A stretch of 64,000 nucleotides of DNA from Bettongia penicillata ogilbyi (GCA_023548195.1 JAJHZJ010000270.1:620001-684000); one strand, 5' to 3'; positions 43,570 through 54,447 are shown, counted from the first letter of the stretch. Translations and numbers: made by a program. The notes: generated by a model not told the origin, from the letters alone.

Positions 43570-43800
43570 CGGGCATAATAATGATGATAATGACAGTTAG
43601 CATTTAACATATAATACTTTAAGGTTTTCAAAGGGCTTGTGCATAGAGCAGGGAGTTGAATGCCCCATTTTATATATGAGAAAACTGAAGCTTAAAGTGA
43701 CTTGCCTTTGCCCCCCAGCCAGCAAGTGGCACAGGCAGGAATCGATCCCAGGTTCCTCAAGGTCAAATTCAACTCTCTTTCCACTATATCCTTCTTGCTG
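43570..43800 (-). repeat. MIR, minus orientation
   Basis: 'cataataatgatgataatg', 'agtgacttgcctttgccc', 'gcaggaatcgatcccaggtt' and 'tttccactatatccttcttg'. Confidence 0.5.
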
Positions 43801-43924
43801 TTCATGTTGTTTTCTGTAGATTGTGAACACCTTGAGGGCAGAAATTATTTCATTGTTAATTGGGGTGGGGTTTTCCATTTTCTTTATTTGTTTTGTTTTT
43901 ATCTTTTGAGTATACACTCTTAGA

Positions 43925-44895
43925 ATACAGAAGTGCCCTTAAAAATGGTGCTGGGTTTTGTTTTTTCAGTGTTTTCCAAATCCTTTAGTGTATCAAGCTG
44001 CTGTCATCATGCCGCGGACAGATCCCATTGGGCCAGAAACTGGCCTGGAAGCTGAGAGGAGAATTAGATTGCTTACTTTTGCCTGACACTTTGGTTCAGA
44101 GACATCCGGGCAGAACAATCACCCTCGGTAGGAAATGCCACCAAATGACAGTTGGAAGGCTTTCTTAGTAAGTTAATGAATCAGAGGAAAAAATGGTTTC
44201 CACTGATCTTACATGAATGGTGTGACCTGGAATCCTTTTTCCCTAAAATGTTGTGCGGGGTCAGACAAGTGGGACCCCATGTGCCATGTTATGTGATAAT
44301 TCAACTTTCCATGGAGGTCAGTAGTTGAACTGCTTTGACTATAGATACATCTTTGCTGCCTAGTGGTATATCTTGCTGATTGGTAGCCTTTCTTCTGGTA
44401 TCTCTTCCATCTTTCTCACTTTCTCTGGGATCTGTTTTTGGAGGAAAAATGCCAGGTTATTCTTGATATCACCTATTGGTGCCTTTTCTTCTTGGACTGA
44501 AGGTGTTTGTCTCAAGCTTGGAGGTTTATAGCCTAACCATGTGACCTTCAAATGGTTAAAACCAGAAAAAACATGGGACCAACTCATGGGCCATGCTGTT
44601 AGGTCCCTGGGGGCAGAACCCAGCTGTTACACCTTGTAGCATCTTTAGTGTAGTCTCAACTGCTTCCTTTTCACTGTTCTAATTAGCTGGCATGGTCTAC
44701 CCTTGAGATTTATTTTTGGTTGGGAAGATTTTTCTCTAGATGAGCAAAATCTCTTAATAGTAAAAAATAGTTATTTGTCATTTACCATCATCTGTGGTTG
44801 GGAAAGGAGCCTATTCTTAAATTTACTCCTTTTGAATAAACTGAGGCTCACTGTTAACTTTAAAAAAATGAGAGACCACACTATATAGGTTTGTT
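43925..44895. other. Repeat-poor sequence, no gene recognised
   Basis: Around 43985-44180 the sequence ('gctgtcatcatgccgcggac', 'catccgggcagaacaatcac') has more CpG than its surroundings and no repeat signal. The rest is unremarkable. ORFs of 61-75 codons show no domain. Confidence 0.3.
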
Positions 44896-44904
44896 CCTCC
44901 AAGA

Positions 44905-45001
44905 CAGGAGTGGAGAACCTGCTGCCTCTAGGTCCTCAAGTGTAGCCCAAAAGGCCCTAGAGGGTCACATGTGCCTCAAAGCCACAGGTTCTCCATCCTT
45001 G
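44905..45001. mobile_element. 97-bp hAT-like miniature element with 8-bp target duplication
   Basis: Inverted ends: CAGGAGTGGAGAACCTG on the left and CAGGTTCTCCATCCTTG on the right. Flanks are ctccaaga (44897-44904) and ctccatga (45002-45009), identical at 7 of 8. The interior 'gggtcacatgtgcctcaaag' relates it to 31311-31461. A 67-codon ORF over it is chance. Confidence 0.72.
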
Positions 45002-45009
45002 CTCCATGA

Positions 45010-45715
45010 CCTCAAACTTCACCGTCCATTTATTGGGAAATGTACACAGGACTTTCTTCTCAGCTCTCTTGAATTTCTTTTTTCCCATTTTTAAATAAAA
45101 TGTAGACTTCCTCCTCTCCCTCTACTATAAAGTTAATACATTTGAAAATGGATGCTTGTTGACACTCTTGTATAAAGCGAGGTTTCATCAGTTTGGTGAA
45201 TATCTATCACAATGGCAGGAACTTAAGAGTCCACATCCTTCTCAGACATTTAAACTATGTGACAAGTTACTGGACAAGTGACTTGAGGTCTCCCAGTCTC
45301 AGTTTCTCCATCTTTAAAATGGATGGGTTGAACTTCATGTTTTCTCTGATCCCAGCTTAAAACCTATGATCCTGTGTGCTGCATGTCTTACACAAGATGA
45401 TCTTTCCCTATAATCATCTTTCTGATTAGAAGAAACTATGTTGAGGCTGAGACACAGCATCTGTGATGTCAGTCAGCTATGCTCTTGGGTGTAAATAGGA
45501 ATCCTCTAGAGCAAAGAATCCTTCTTGTTTTAGCATGTAAGAGTTCTGGATTACTCAGATATTCAGAAGACTTTCAAGTTGAGGTCACCAATTGGCATCT
45601 AGAGCTGGTCCCTAAAAAGGAATGCTAATGGCATCTCCAGAGCATACCATATCAGCTGAATGAAGAGAGCTGGGGGTTGGGTATTGTCCCCACAACTTAG
45701 CAACAAGACCAACTT
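45010..45715. other. Unique sequence with a MIR piece
   Basis: 45260-45375 is a MIR fragment ('gacaagtgacttgaggtctc', 'agtttctccatctttaaaat'). Nothing else is recognised. Confidence 0.35.
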
Positions 45716-45850
45716 TTTAAAATTTTAATTTATTTTTTTTCAATGAGCAAAAATCTGTTTTCCTCCCTGCCATTCCTCAATTGGAAAAAAAAAACAAAAC
45801 AACAAAACTCTTGTAACATATTTATAGCTGAGCAAAACAAACTCCCATGT
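45716..45850 (-). mobile_element. LINE 3' end fragment
   Basis: 'taaaattttaatttatttttt' region, then 'ctccctgccattcctcaatt', 'aacatatttatagctgagca' and 'aaacaaactcccatgttggg' resemble an antisense LINE tail like that at 61255-61455. Confidence 0.4.
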
Positions 45851-46007
45851 TGGGACCTGGCCAACTTTTCCATTCATTTTCACACAGATTCCTAAGTAAC
45901 CTCTGGAAAATAAGGCACTTGAGCCCAATCCCTAAGATCCCTACTGAAGTTAATCTTCTGGTTCTGAGTTGAGGGGCCCTGTTTTCCTATGAGTCCTTCT
46001 GTGGCTG

Positions 46008-46216
46008 GAGTGTGTGTGTATGTGTGCGTGTGTGTGTATATGTGTATGAGTATGTGTGTGAGTGTGTGCGTGTGTATATGTGTGTATGTGTGTATGTGTG
46101 AGTGTGTGTGTATGTGTGTGAGTGTGTGTGTGTGTGAGTGTGTATGGGTATGTGTGTGTGTATGTGTGTGTGTATTATGAGTTGTGTGTGTCTATGTGTA
46201 TCTGTGAGCGTGTGTG
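46008..46216. repeat. TG-rich tandem tract with TATG and GAGTG variants
   Basis: About 200 bp of TG repeats punctuated by ATG, ATATG, GAGTG and GCGTG words at roughly 8-16 bp intervals. The 63-codon ORF of cysteine/valine/methionine is a by-product. Confidence 0.93.
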
Positions 46217-46284
46217 CATAGTCCTATTATTGCTACCCATCCTATTGGTCTCTCTAGAATAATCAAATCATTCTGCCTCCAACT

Positions 46285-46335
46285 GTTGTTTAAATGAACG
46301 AATGAGTGGATGAATGAATGAATGGATGAATGAAA
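46285..46335. repeat. (GAAT)n short tetranucleotide tract
   Basis: 'aacgaatgagtggatgaatg' followed by further GAATG and GGATG units. Confidence 0.85.
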
Positions 46336-46379
46336 ATGGGAGATCCAGAAGGATCCCTCTTGGTCTCTGAGGGAGAGTC

Positions 46380-46825
46380 AACAATTTCCACTCCAAGAGC
46401 TTTGGAAAACCCCTACCTGCCCTGTGGGCTTTATTTATTTATGTTTTAATCTTCCTTTATTACTTGGGGAGACTAGCCCAACTCTCACAAAGCACAGGGT
46501 GAGGGTAAATACTGCATGCCACTGAAGTAATTAATGTGCTTTCTACCAGCAAGGGACTGTGTAATTTGCAGGAGTGTGTGTGGGGACCCACCCTGCTAAA
46601 TTTATACCCTGTAATTTGCCCACATTCTCTGGCATTGACTTGGCGGAGTGGTAAGAGCCCAGCCTACCTGCTTTGCAATTATATCTGCTCTGCTGGTATT
46701 ATGGGATTGAGTAACTGGGGGAAATGAGAGCTCATTTATTTAAGTACATTAGAGCTCGCTCCTGGGGTCTAATCTGAGATCGTTTTCTTGTAGGTGAGGT
46801 TGGTCAATCTTGAAATACTTTTATA
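46380..46825. promoter_or_regulatory. Repeat-free island, candidate conserved noncoding element
   Basis: No repeats. AT-rich motifs include taattaat at 46528-46535, 'ctttatttatttatgtttta' (forkhead or MEF2-like) near 46430, 'ctgtgtaatttgcagg' and a second 'cctgtaatttgcccac' (46556-46572, 46608-46624), and 'tgctttgcaattatatctgc' near 46668. The paired GTAATTTGC words are notable. Appearance only. Confidence 0.32.
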
Positions 46826-46829
46826 ACTC

Positions 46830-46945
46830 AATTTGTTTCAGCAAAAAATTATTAAGTAGCTACTGTGTGCAGAGAAGTGTACTAGGCATTGAGGCATAAT
46901 GGCAGGAATGAAATACTCCCTGGGAGCAGGAGTTTTTAATTTTCG
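46830..46945 (+). repeat. Marsupial repeat, 13820 family, fragment
   Basis: 'aaattattaagtagctactg', 'gagaagtgtactaggcattg' and 'actccctgggagcaggag'. Confidence 0.45.
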
Positions 46946-47084
46946 TCAGATTGGGGAGGGGCAGTTAGATGATAACCTACACACAGATAAGTGACCAAGT
47001 GACCGATTTATTGCTGAATACAATTCTGCTTCTCGAACTCAATGGTCCACCAGGTCAGAACTCTCCTAGGTTTTCCTCATGTGT

Positions 47085-47425
47085 GACATTCCATCTCTGG
47101 TCTTAGTACCTTTACACAGGCTGCACCCTGGGCCTGGGACTCACTCTATTTTACCCTGAAAAGCCTTCATTTCCTTTGAGGACTCAGCTCCAATGCCACC
47201 TTCTGCAGGAAGCCTTCCTTGAGCTCTCCCGCTGTCTGTGTCTTCCTTCCTTAAATTACCTTGTATTTATCCTTAGAGCTGTCATGTCTGCTTCCTGGAT
47301 AGGGGCTGAACTCTTTGATGTCATGGTATGAGTGTGTTTCATTTTATCTTTACATTCCAGATATTTGCCATGGTGCCTAGCATAGAATAGGTGCCCAGTA
47401 AATGCTTGCTTGATTGAAAGTATAT
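47085..47425 (+). mobile_element. L2 3' end
   Basis: 'tacctttacacaggctgcac', 'tgaggactcagctccaatgc', 'caccttctgcaggaagcctt', 'cttgagctctcccgctgtct' and 'atggtgcctagcatagaata', with terminus 'aatgcttgcttgattgaaa'. Confidence 0.65.
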
Positions 47426-47559
47426 ACAATTATAGGTATAATTCACTATATGCAAAGTATATATGATTTCAGGAAATAAATAAGGGCTGGAGGAAGGGTC
47501 TCCTGTAGGACAGGGCATCTGAGATATGATTTGAAGACATATGAGTCATATATGTCTAG

Positions 47560-47800
47560 ATAGCAACTGGCAACTCCAGTGGATCAATCTCTGGGTCTGG
47601 AGGCAGACACTTTCATCTGTGTGACCTTGACTAAGTCATTTAAACTGTTTGCCTCAGTTTTCTCATCTGCGAAATGGAGATAATAATAGCACCTACTCCA
47701 GAGTTGTGAGGGTCAAATGAGATATTTGTAAAGCACTTAGCATAGTAAATGGAATATAGTCACTATATAAATGTTGGCTGTTACTATTATTAATATTAAA
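47560..47800 (+). repeat. MIR/tRNA-SINE
   Basis: 'gtgtgaccttgactaagtca', 'tgcctcagttttctcatctg', 'agagttgtgagggtcaaatg', 'taaagcacttagcatagtaa' and 'aaatgttggctgttactatt'. Confidence 0.68.
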
Positions 47801-47804
47801 GGAA

Positions 47805-48340
47805 GATAAACATTCTAAGAGAGGAGACCTCTGCAAAAGCCCAAAAGTGGGAGAGGGAATGTTGTGTGGAACCTGAGTAGCAGGTTGGTCTGATTGGAAC
47901 ATATGCATGCATGAAGGCGAGTAATATAGGATATTGGAAAGTAGATGGGAGTTATGGGGAGATGACATGACAGGCTGACTTCAGCTACTCTCCAGTTTTG
48001 GGGAGAAGGGAAAGTCTTGTTAGTTTTGAAAAGAAGAAGCTATTTCATAGCCCCTATAAACAAGTGATTTTTCTAAAATTCCACTGAAATGTCTTTTATT
48101 GGAATTTAAAATTAAATATTAATAAAGACATATAAATTAATAAAGACACATTGCTAAAGACATTTAAAATGTCATTTTTTAAAACTAAGGACCTAATCTT
48201 ATAGGTGTTGATGTTACTGCTAATTGTGTCAGAGACACACAAATGAGTGGATGAATGTACATAGTAAAGCTGGAGAGAGCCCTCTTGGGAGAAAGGGAAC
48301 AATTCTCCCTCTGAGAGCTTTTGCAAACCCCCTTAGTAGA
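47805..48340. other. AT-rich sequence, no gene recognised
   Basis: Nothing nameable. An internal near-repeat of 'taaagacata' and 'ttaataaagacacat' lies at about 48120-48160. Short ORFs lack domain signals. Confidence 0.3.
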
Positions 48341-48351
48341 GGTATTTTTCT

Positions 48352-48541
48352 TTTTCTTTTTTTGCACTTAATGGTATTTTTTTCCAATTACATGTACTTG
48401 TAAAGACAGTTTTCAGCTTTCATTTTTGTAAGATTTCGAGTTCCAAGGTTTTTCCCTCTCCAAAACAGCAAGCATTCTGATACAGGTTATACATGTGCAA
48501 TCATGTAGAATATATTTCCACATTAGTCATGTTGAATGACA
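48352..48541 (-). mobile_element. Short L1 3' end with 10-bp flanking repeat
   Basis: Antisense L1 tail: 'aattacatgtacttgtaaag', 'acagttttcagctttcattt', 'taagatttcgagttccaagg', 'ttatacatgtgcaatcatgt' and 'cacattagtcatgttg'. gtatttttct flanks it at 48342-48351 and 48542-48551. Confidence 0.72.
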
Positions 48542-48559
48542 GTATTTTTCTACTGGTAG

Positions 48560-48715
48560 GTAGGTTACATAGTGGAAAGACCACTGCCCTTGATACCATC
48601 TTGGGGAAGACCCTTAATTTATCTGAGCCTTTGTTTCCTATCTCCAGAATGAGGCATTGCCTCTAAGGTCTCTTCCATCCCTAGAGTCATAATACTGTGG
48701 TGCTATAATCAATGC
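48560..48715 (+). repeat. MIR-like fragment
   Basis: 'tacatagtggaaagaccact', 'ttaatttatctgagcctttg' and 'ggtctcttccatccctagag'. Confidence 0.45.
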
Positions 48716-48959
48716 TATTGATAGGAGTGTGGACTCAGCGGAAGGAAAGCACTGCGGGGAGAACTGCAGGGTGTTAAGCAGCTGATGGCACTAAGCAGGA
48801 GGTGGGAAATGTGTTCATTTACTCTGTAGTCAGGTCTCAGGCCCACATTTGGGATCAGCCATTTTTTAGCCAAAAAATTAAAAGGACAAAACTCAGAAGT
48901 CATGCAGAGGTTACCCAAAGAAAAGTGGGGTGGAGGTGGCTGTCTTCCCCAGCCCCACA

Positions 48960-49265
48960 AGCTTCTTGAGAGTGAGGGCCAAAGCGTTTGGCATTCCTCC
49001 TGAGTAGGCAGGCCCAGGGTGGGTACTCACTGCTGCTGAAAATGCCTGTGTGGCGTCACCAGAGAAAACCTCACAGAGACAGAGGCTGCCTCGGCAGGTG
49101 GGTGGAGGCCTTCTAAATATCGATGACCTCAGTGGCCTGGGAAAGACCTTTGCAGAATGGGTTAGATATTAATAAACACATTTGGGAGGATGGAGACCCA
49201 TTTTTGTCTTGTAGCCCTTATTTATTGTTTATGTCATAGAAGCGCTCTGATTTAGAGGCATCCCC
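48960..49265. promoter_or_regulatory. Repeat-free island, candidate conserved noncoding element
   Basis: No repeats. Forkhead-type words ('aataaacac' at about 49170-49178 and 'tattgtttatgtc' at about 49223-49235) lie some 50 bp apart in opposite sense, with 'aaatatcgatgacctca' at 49117-49133 between CpG-containing segments. Regulatory role is inferred from appearance. Confidence 0.28.
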
Positions 49266-49334
49266 TCATGGGGGAAGCTTGCCAGGGTCCTCAGCTCCAG
49301 TCTTCCTTCCTTGGGTGTTTCTAGAATGAATTTT

Positions 49335-49520
49335 TGTTATGTTATGTGTATATATATGGGTATGTACATGTATGTAGAGAGATCTAAATATAAACATAGT
49401 GTTCAGTCTCTTTTGTATATACGTGTACATATATACAATATATAATATACACATATGTATAAAGACACATAGCTGCACACATATGTGTACATGCATGTAT
49501 AAATACAGACATGTATGTCT
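49335..49520. repeat. Degenerate TA/TG/CA-rich tract
   Basis: 'atgtgtatatatatgggta', 'tatacaatatataatatacac' region and 'catatgtgtacatgcatgta': an imperfect alternating purine-pyrimidine stretch. Confidence 0.75.
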
Positions 49521-49900
49521 AGCCATATTTTCCCTCCACTGCCACCTCATTTATTTGTGTATTTTTACCCTGTCTTTGGAAACCAGAGCACTCTTGAGGG
49601 TCTAGCAGTTTCTTGACCTCCTCAATGAGAAAACATCAGAATGTGGAAAGGTTTCCATTTGGCATTGTTGATCTTTCTCTTTCCTTGTCTCCTTTGTGAG
49701 CCCTTCCATCAGATGGGATTTGGACCAGGTAATTCCTGCCTTCCTAGACTAGCCTTTCAGTTTGGTTCAAAGGCCAGGGACCAGGAGTGAAGCTCCCTAG
49801 TACAGTTCCTGTTCCTTACTCTGGGCGACTGGCAGCTTCCTGACTGATAGATTTCATGTCAAGACTATGGTTCTAGATCCAGAAGGGTCCTACCCAACCA
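49520..49900. other. Unique sequence, no gene recognised
   Basis: No repeat or exon identified. Confidence 0.3.
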
Positions 49901-49904
49901 CCCA

Positions 49905-50210
49905 CCCCCACTTTCTTGTTTAGCTGACATAGTTTACCAGTAACAAAACTGAGGCCTAAGCAGTTAAGGGATTGACCCAAGGTCACACAGTAACCATCAG
50001 AAGCAGGCGTTGAATGGGGTCATAGGAACATAGATTTAGAGTTAGAAGGGACCTTACAGGCCGCCTAATCCAACACTGACACCCATTTTTCATATGTGGA
50101 AACTGAGGCCCACAAAAGTTAAGTTACTTACCTAGGTCATGCAGGTAATAAGCTTCAGAGGTGGGCTTTGAACCCAAGGACCAAAGGACTCCTTTCATTA
50201 AACCCACCCA
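49905..50210 (-). repeat. Two MIR-related repeats
   Basis: 49925-50020: 'ttaccagtaacaaaactgag' and 'gacccaaggtcacacagtaa'. 50025-50200: 'agatttagagttagaaggga', 'ccttacaggccgcctaatcc', 'ggaaactgaggcccacaaaa' and 'ggctttgaacccaaggacc'. Confidence 0.6.
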
Positions 50211-50399
50211 CATGCACCCACCCAAGATGTTAGCTTTGACTTCTTCAGCAGGGTCTATTGATAATTTTAGAGACTGTATATGTTGTTTCCAACAACAGCA
50301 AAAATAATAGCTGACATTTGCATATCTATTCTCTCATTTGCTCATTACAACTTCCTACTTTCAGTAGGAAAAAAGAACTTTTTAAAGTAAAATTGTTTG

Positions 50400-50790
50400 T
50401 TCATTATCCACATTTTTGCTGGCATTTATATTGTTTTACAAAACGCTTTACAAATATTCTCATTTGACTTTCACAACAACCCTGGGAGGCTGATAATATA
50501 AATAAAATAAATTTATTTTATATATATATTTATATATATATTTATTTATATGTACTTATAGTAAAATAATTTTATTTTATAGATAAGGAAACTGAGGCTG
50601 ACAGATGTTAAGTGACTTACCCAGGGTTGCCCAGCTAGTGTCTGAGGCTGGATTCAAACTGAGATCTCCCTGACTCCAGGTCTGGTACCCGATCCGCTGT
50701 GTCACCTTGCTGCTGCAGATGAGATTTTTACAAATTGGAAACCTTAATTGATTTGCCAAAGTCCTCATAGCTACTAAGTATCTGAGGAGA
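50400..50790 (-). repeat. MIR with AT tract and SINE 5' part
   Basis: 50410-50500: 'ttatattgttttacaaaacg' and 'tttgactttcacaacaaccc'. 50500-50575 is an (AT)-rich simple tract. 50578-50720: 'agataaggaaactgaggctg', 'acttacccagggttgcccag', 'gagatctccctgactccagg' and 'gtgtcaccttgctgctg'. Confidence 0.6.
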
Positions 50791-50842
50791 GATTCCTATC
50801 AAAATGATGGCTCAATAAGCATTTCTTCTGAAGCCCTACTAT

Positions 50843-51097
50843 GGGGCAGCTAGGTGACACAGTAGATAGAGCATCAGGCCTGGAATGAGGAAGACTTACC
50901 TTCTTGAGTTCAAATCTGACCTCAGACACTTCCTAACTATGTGACCTTGGGCAAGTCACCTAACCCTGTTTGCCTCAGTTTCCTCATCAGTAAAATGAGC
51001 TGGAGAAAGAAATGGCAAACTACACCAGTATCTTTGCCAAGAAAAATCCAAATGGGGTCACAAAGAGTTGGACAGGAATGAAAAATGATTGAATTGA
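50843..51097 (+). mobile_element. Marsupial tRNA-derived SINE with perfect 13-bp target duplication
   Basis: Forward and complete: 'ggggcagctaggtgacacag', 'agatagagcatcaggcctgg', 'gtgaccttgggcaagtcacc', 'cctcatcagtaaaatgagct', 'ggagaaagaaatggcaaact' and 'ccaaatggggtcacaaagag'. aagccctactatg flanks it at 50831-50843 and 51098-51110. It landed inside a 13820-family repeat, which continues at 51105 with 'tatgtgctggggaccagggt'. Confidence 0.9.
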
Positions 51098-51485
51098 AAG
51101 CCCTACTATGTGCTGGGGACCAGGGTTACAAAGACAGTAATGAAATAGAACGAAAACAATTTCCATTCTGGAAAGTGATGGATACACTTACAAATCAATC
51201 CCAAATAGATACAAGAGAATACAAAGTAACAAATGTAGAGTTAATAAGGGGAGATAAGAGAGCCCTTTGGTAGGAGGTGGTGCTTGAGTTGAGTTCTGAA
51301 GGAATCTAAGAGGTGGGCTGAAGTTAGAGGACCCAGCAGACCAGGAGTGGGGAAGAACAGCCCGTGCAAAAGCTTGGGGACTGGAGATTGGTACATTCTG
51401 TGTGAGGGACAACAGGTAAATCTGTTTGGCTGCATCACAGATGGGAAGTAAAGGGAAATGGCCTAGAAAGATAGGTTGAAGCGCA
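51098..51485 (+). repeat. Marsupial repeat, 13820 family, long copy
   Basis: 'tatgtgctggggaccagggt', 'gaacgaaaacaatttccatt', 'taggaggtggtgcttgagtt', 'gagttctgaaggaatctaag' and 'gaagaacagcccgtgcaaaa'. It includes the '3-prime' half seldom kept in the other copies. Confidence 0.55.
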
Positions 51486-51489
51486 ATTG

Positions 51490-51740
51490 TGAAGGGCTCT
51501 ACAGAAGAGGTCTAGGTCTTTCAGACTCCCCCTCTTGCTTCCTATCTGCTACATTACGTTGGTTCTCAATAATTTGCTTCTTATTACCACTCCATCTCAC
51601 AGAACCTTCCCTGTATGAAGTGCCATCCCCAGACCTAGATTTTTGTTCTTTTACTCGTCTATTGCCGTGACTTCAATGCCCACATACATATGATACCTGC
51701 CACATCTTTCTCACAAAGAGAGTTCCACAAAACAAACAAA
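51490..51740 (+). pseudogene. L2-type LINE endonuclease remnant
   Basis: Around 51655-51695 the frame reads LVYCRDFNAHIH, matching the (G)DFNAHxH motif of LINE endonucleases with G changed to R. The short ORF at 51476-51670 overlaps in another frame. Family is tentative (L2 or CR1-like). Confidence 0.4.
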
Positions 51741-51894
51741 AAAGCTTCTGTTAATTAATTCAGATAGAATATGAAATATCCTTGGCCCTTCTGCCTCCCT
51801 TTTGAGAGGAGGTGAATATATTTAGTCATCATAGCAAAAGATCTGAATTCTGGGCATTTGTAGTGCCATTTTCTCTTTACATGACTGCATTCAT

Positions 51895-52077
51895 TATGGA
51901 TCTTAGGGTCAAAGAGCTAGAGTTAAAAGGGATCTTAAAGGCCATGGAACCCAACTCCCTCATTTTCCAGATGAACTGAGGAAGTCATTTGAATGGGTCA
52001 TACAGCAAGTAAATGTCTGAAGCAGGATTTGAACTCAGATGTTCCTGTTTCCAAGTCTAGCATTCTATTCACTATGC
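51895..52077 (-). repeat. MIR-related repeat
   Basis: 'aaagagctagagttaaaagg', 'gatcttaaaggccatggaac', 'aggatttgaactcagatgtt' and 'cattctattcactatgc'. Confidence 0.6.
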
Positions 52078-52132
52078 CAGCAGTTCTCAAACTTTTTGGT
52101 CTTGGAACCCATCACTCTTAAAAATTATTGAG

Positions 52133-52370
52133 AACAGAGGCAGGTAGGTGTCACAGTAACTAGAGTATGGACTATGGAATCAGGAGGACCTAAGTTCAAA
52201 TCTGGAATCAGACACTTATTAGTTGTGTGACCCTGGGCAAGTCACTTAAACCCCATTGCCTCCAGAACACACACAAACACATGCATATATATCTATGTGT
52301 ATATTTGTGTATTTATGTATGTATTTATATGTGTGTACGTATGTATGTATGTATATGTATATATGTAGGA
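52133..52370 (+). mobile_element. Truncated marsupial SINE with TATG/TG tail tract
   Basis: 'gaggcaggtaggtgtcacag', 'ctatggaatcaggaggacct', 'gttgtgtgaccctgggcaag' and 'tcacttaaaccccattgcct', then a simple tract of CA/TATG/TGTA words from about 52265 to 52368. The SINE sits between the 'attgagaac' and 'taggaccc' parts of the hAT host. Confidence 0.75.
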
Positions 52371-53343
52371 CCCTGCAAGAGTGCATTTTTTTAAAAATAT
52401 ATTTATTTTTAGTTTTCAACATTCATTTCCACAAAATTTTGAGTTTCAAATTTTCTCCCCATCTCTCCTCTTCCCCTATCCCATTCTGATTACCCCTTAC
52501 CCCAATCTGCCCTACCTTCTTTCACACCCCTCCCTTCCCTTATTGTCATCTTCTTTATTTTCCTGTAGGGCAAGATAGATTTCTGTATCCCATTACCTGT
52601 ATTTCTTATTTCCCAGTTGCATGCAAAAACAGTTCTAACATTTGTTCCTAAAACTTTGACTTCCAACTTCTCTCCCTTCCTCCTCCCCACTCATCCCCAC
52701 TAAGAAGGCAAGCAATTCAATATAGGCTATACATGTGTAGTTATGCAAAAGACTTCCATAATAATCATGTTGTATAAGATTGACTATATTTCCCTCCATC
52801 CTATCCTGCCCCCCATTTATTCTGTTCTCTCTTTTGATCTTGTCCCGCCCCAAAAGTGTTTACTTCTAATTACTCCCTTCTCCCATTTGCCCTCCCTTCT
52901 ATCATCCCCACACACACACACCACTTCTCCCCTTCTCCCCTATTTTCCTGTAGTGTAAGATAGATTTTCATACCAAATTGAGTGTGCATGTTATTTCCTC
53001 TTTAAGCCAAATGTGATGAGAGTAAGCTTCACTTTTTCCCCTTATGCCCTCTGTTGCAAAAGCTTTTTCTTGCCTCCTTTTTGAGAGATAATTTGCCCCA
53101 TTCCATTTCTCTCTTTTTCCTCCCAATATATACCTCTCTCATCCCTTAATTTTGTTTTTTTAGATATCATCCCTTCCTATTCAGCTCTATGTGTCTATAG
53201 GTATATAATCCCTCCAACTACTCAAATACTGAGAAAAATCTCAAGAATTGCAAATATGATCTTTCCATGTAGGAATATAAACAGTTCAGCTTTAGTAAGT
53301 CCCTTACGATTTTTCTTTCCTGTTTACCTTTTCATGCTTCTCT

Positions 53344-54447
53344 TCATTCTTGTGTTTGAAAGTCAGATTTTCTATTCAGCTCTGATCTGTTCATCAAGAA
53401 TGCTTGAAAGTCCTCTATTTCATTGAATGACCATTTTTTTCCCCTGAAGTATTATACTCAGTTTTGCTGAGCAGATGATTCTTGGTTTTAATCCTAGTTC
53501 CTTTGACTTATAGAATATCATATTCCAAGCCCTGTGATGCCTTAATGTAGAAGCTGCTAGATCTTGTGTTGTCCTGATTATATTTCCACAATTCTTGAAT
53601 TGTTTCTTTCTGACTGCTTGCAGTATTTTCTCCTTGACCTGAGAACTCTGGAATTTGACTACAATATTCCTAGGAGTTTTTCTTTATGAGTCTCTTTCAG
53701 GAGGTGATTGATGGATTCTTTCAATATTTATTTTACCCTCTGGTTCTAGAATGTCAGGGCAGTTTTCCTTGATAATTTCATGAAAGATAATGTTTAGGCT
53801 CTTTTTTTGATCATAGCTTTCAGGTAGTCCCATAATTTTTAAATTGTCTCTCCTGGATCTATTTTCTAGGTCACTTGTTTTTCCAGTGAAATATTTCACA
53901 TTGTCTTCTATTTTTTCATTCTTTTGGTGTTGTTTTGTAATTTCATGGTTTCTCATAAAGTCATTAGTTTCCTTATGCTCCATTCTAATTTTTAAAGTAC
54001 TGTTTCCTTTAGTGAGCTTTTTAACCTCTTTTTCCATCTCGCAAATTCTGCTTTTTAAAATATTCTTCTTCTCATTGGCTTTTTGGACCTCTTTTGCCAT
54101 TTGAGTTAGTCTATTTTTAAAGGTTTATTTTCTTCAGCATTTTTGGGATATCTTTTTACAAGCTATTGACTTGTTTTCATGATTTTCTTGCATCACTCTC
54201 ATTTCTCTTCCCAATTTTTATTCCCCCTCTCTTACTTGATTTTCAAAATCCTTTCTGAAATCTTTCATGGCCTGAGACCATTACATGTTGTTTTTTTTTT
54301 TAAAGTTTTGTGTGTAGAAGTCTTGACTTTTATGTCTTCCTCTGATGGTATGCTTTGCTCTTCCTCATCCAAAAGGAAAGAAGAAAATACCTGTTCACCA
54401 AGAAAGTAACCTTCTATAGTCTTATTTTTTCCTCTTTTTGGGGGCAT
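53344..54447 (-). pseudogene. HAL1 ORF1 pseudogene with complete C-terminal domain
   Basis: It starts MPPKRGKNKTIEGYFL, cognate with MPRKGKKNK in the first copy. A frameshift follows near 54250. The coiled coil (AKEVQKANEKKN, MEHKETNDFMRNHEI) and the RRM-like NRSRRDNLKIMGLPES and RIHQSPPERDS are in a second frame (54100-53684). Then TQDLAASTL continues into RAWNMIF, KPRI, AKLSIIL, (frame change) WSFNEIEDFQAFL and a stop at 53344. The C-terminal domain missing in the first copy is therefore visible here. Total about 367 codons before damage. Confidence 0.78.

Noticed and set aside
45989..46180. 63-codon Cys/Val/Met-rich ORF
   Set aside because: It is a reading of the TG-rich tandem tract and has no independent support.
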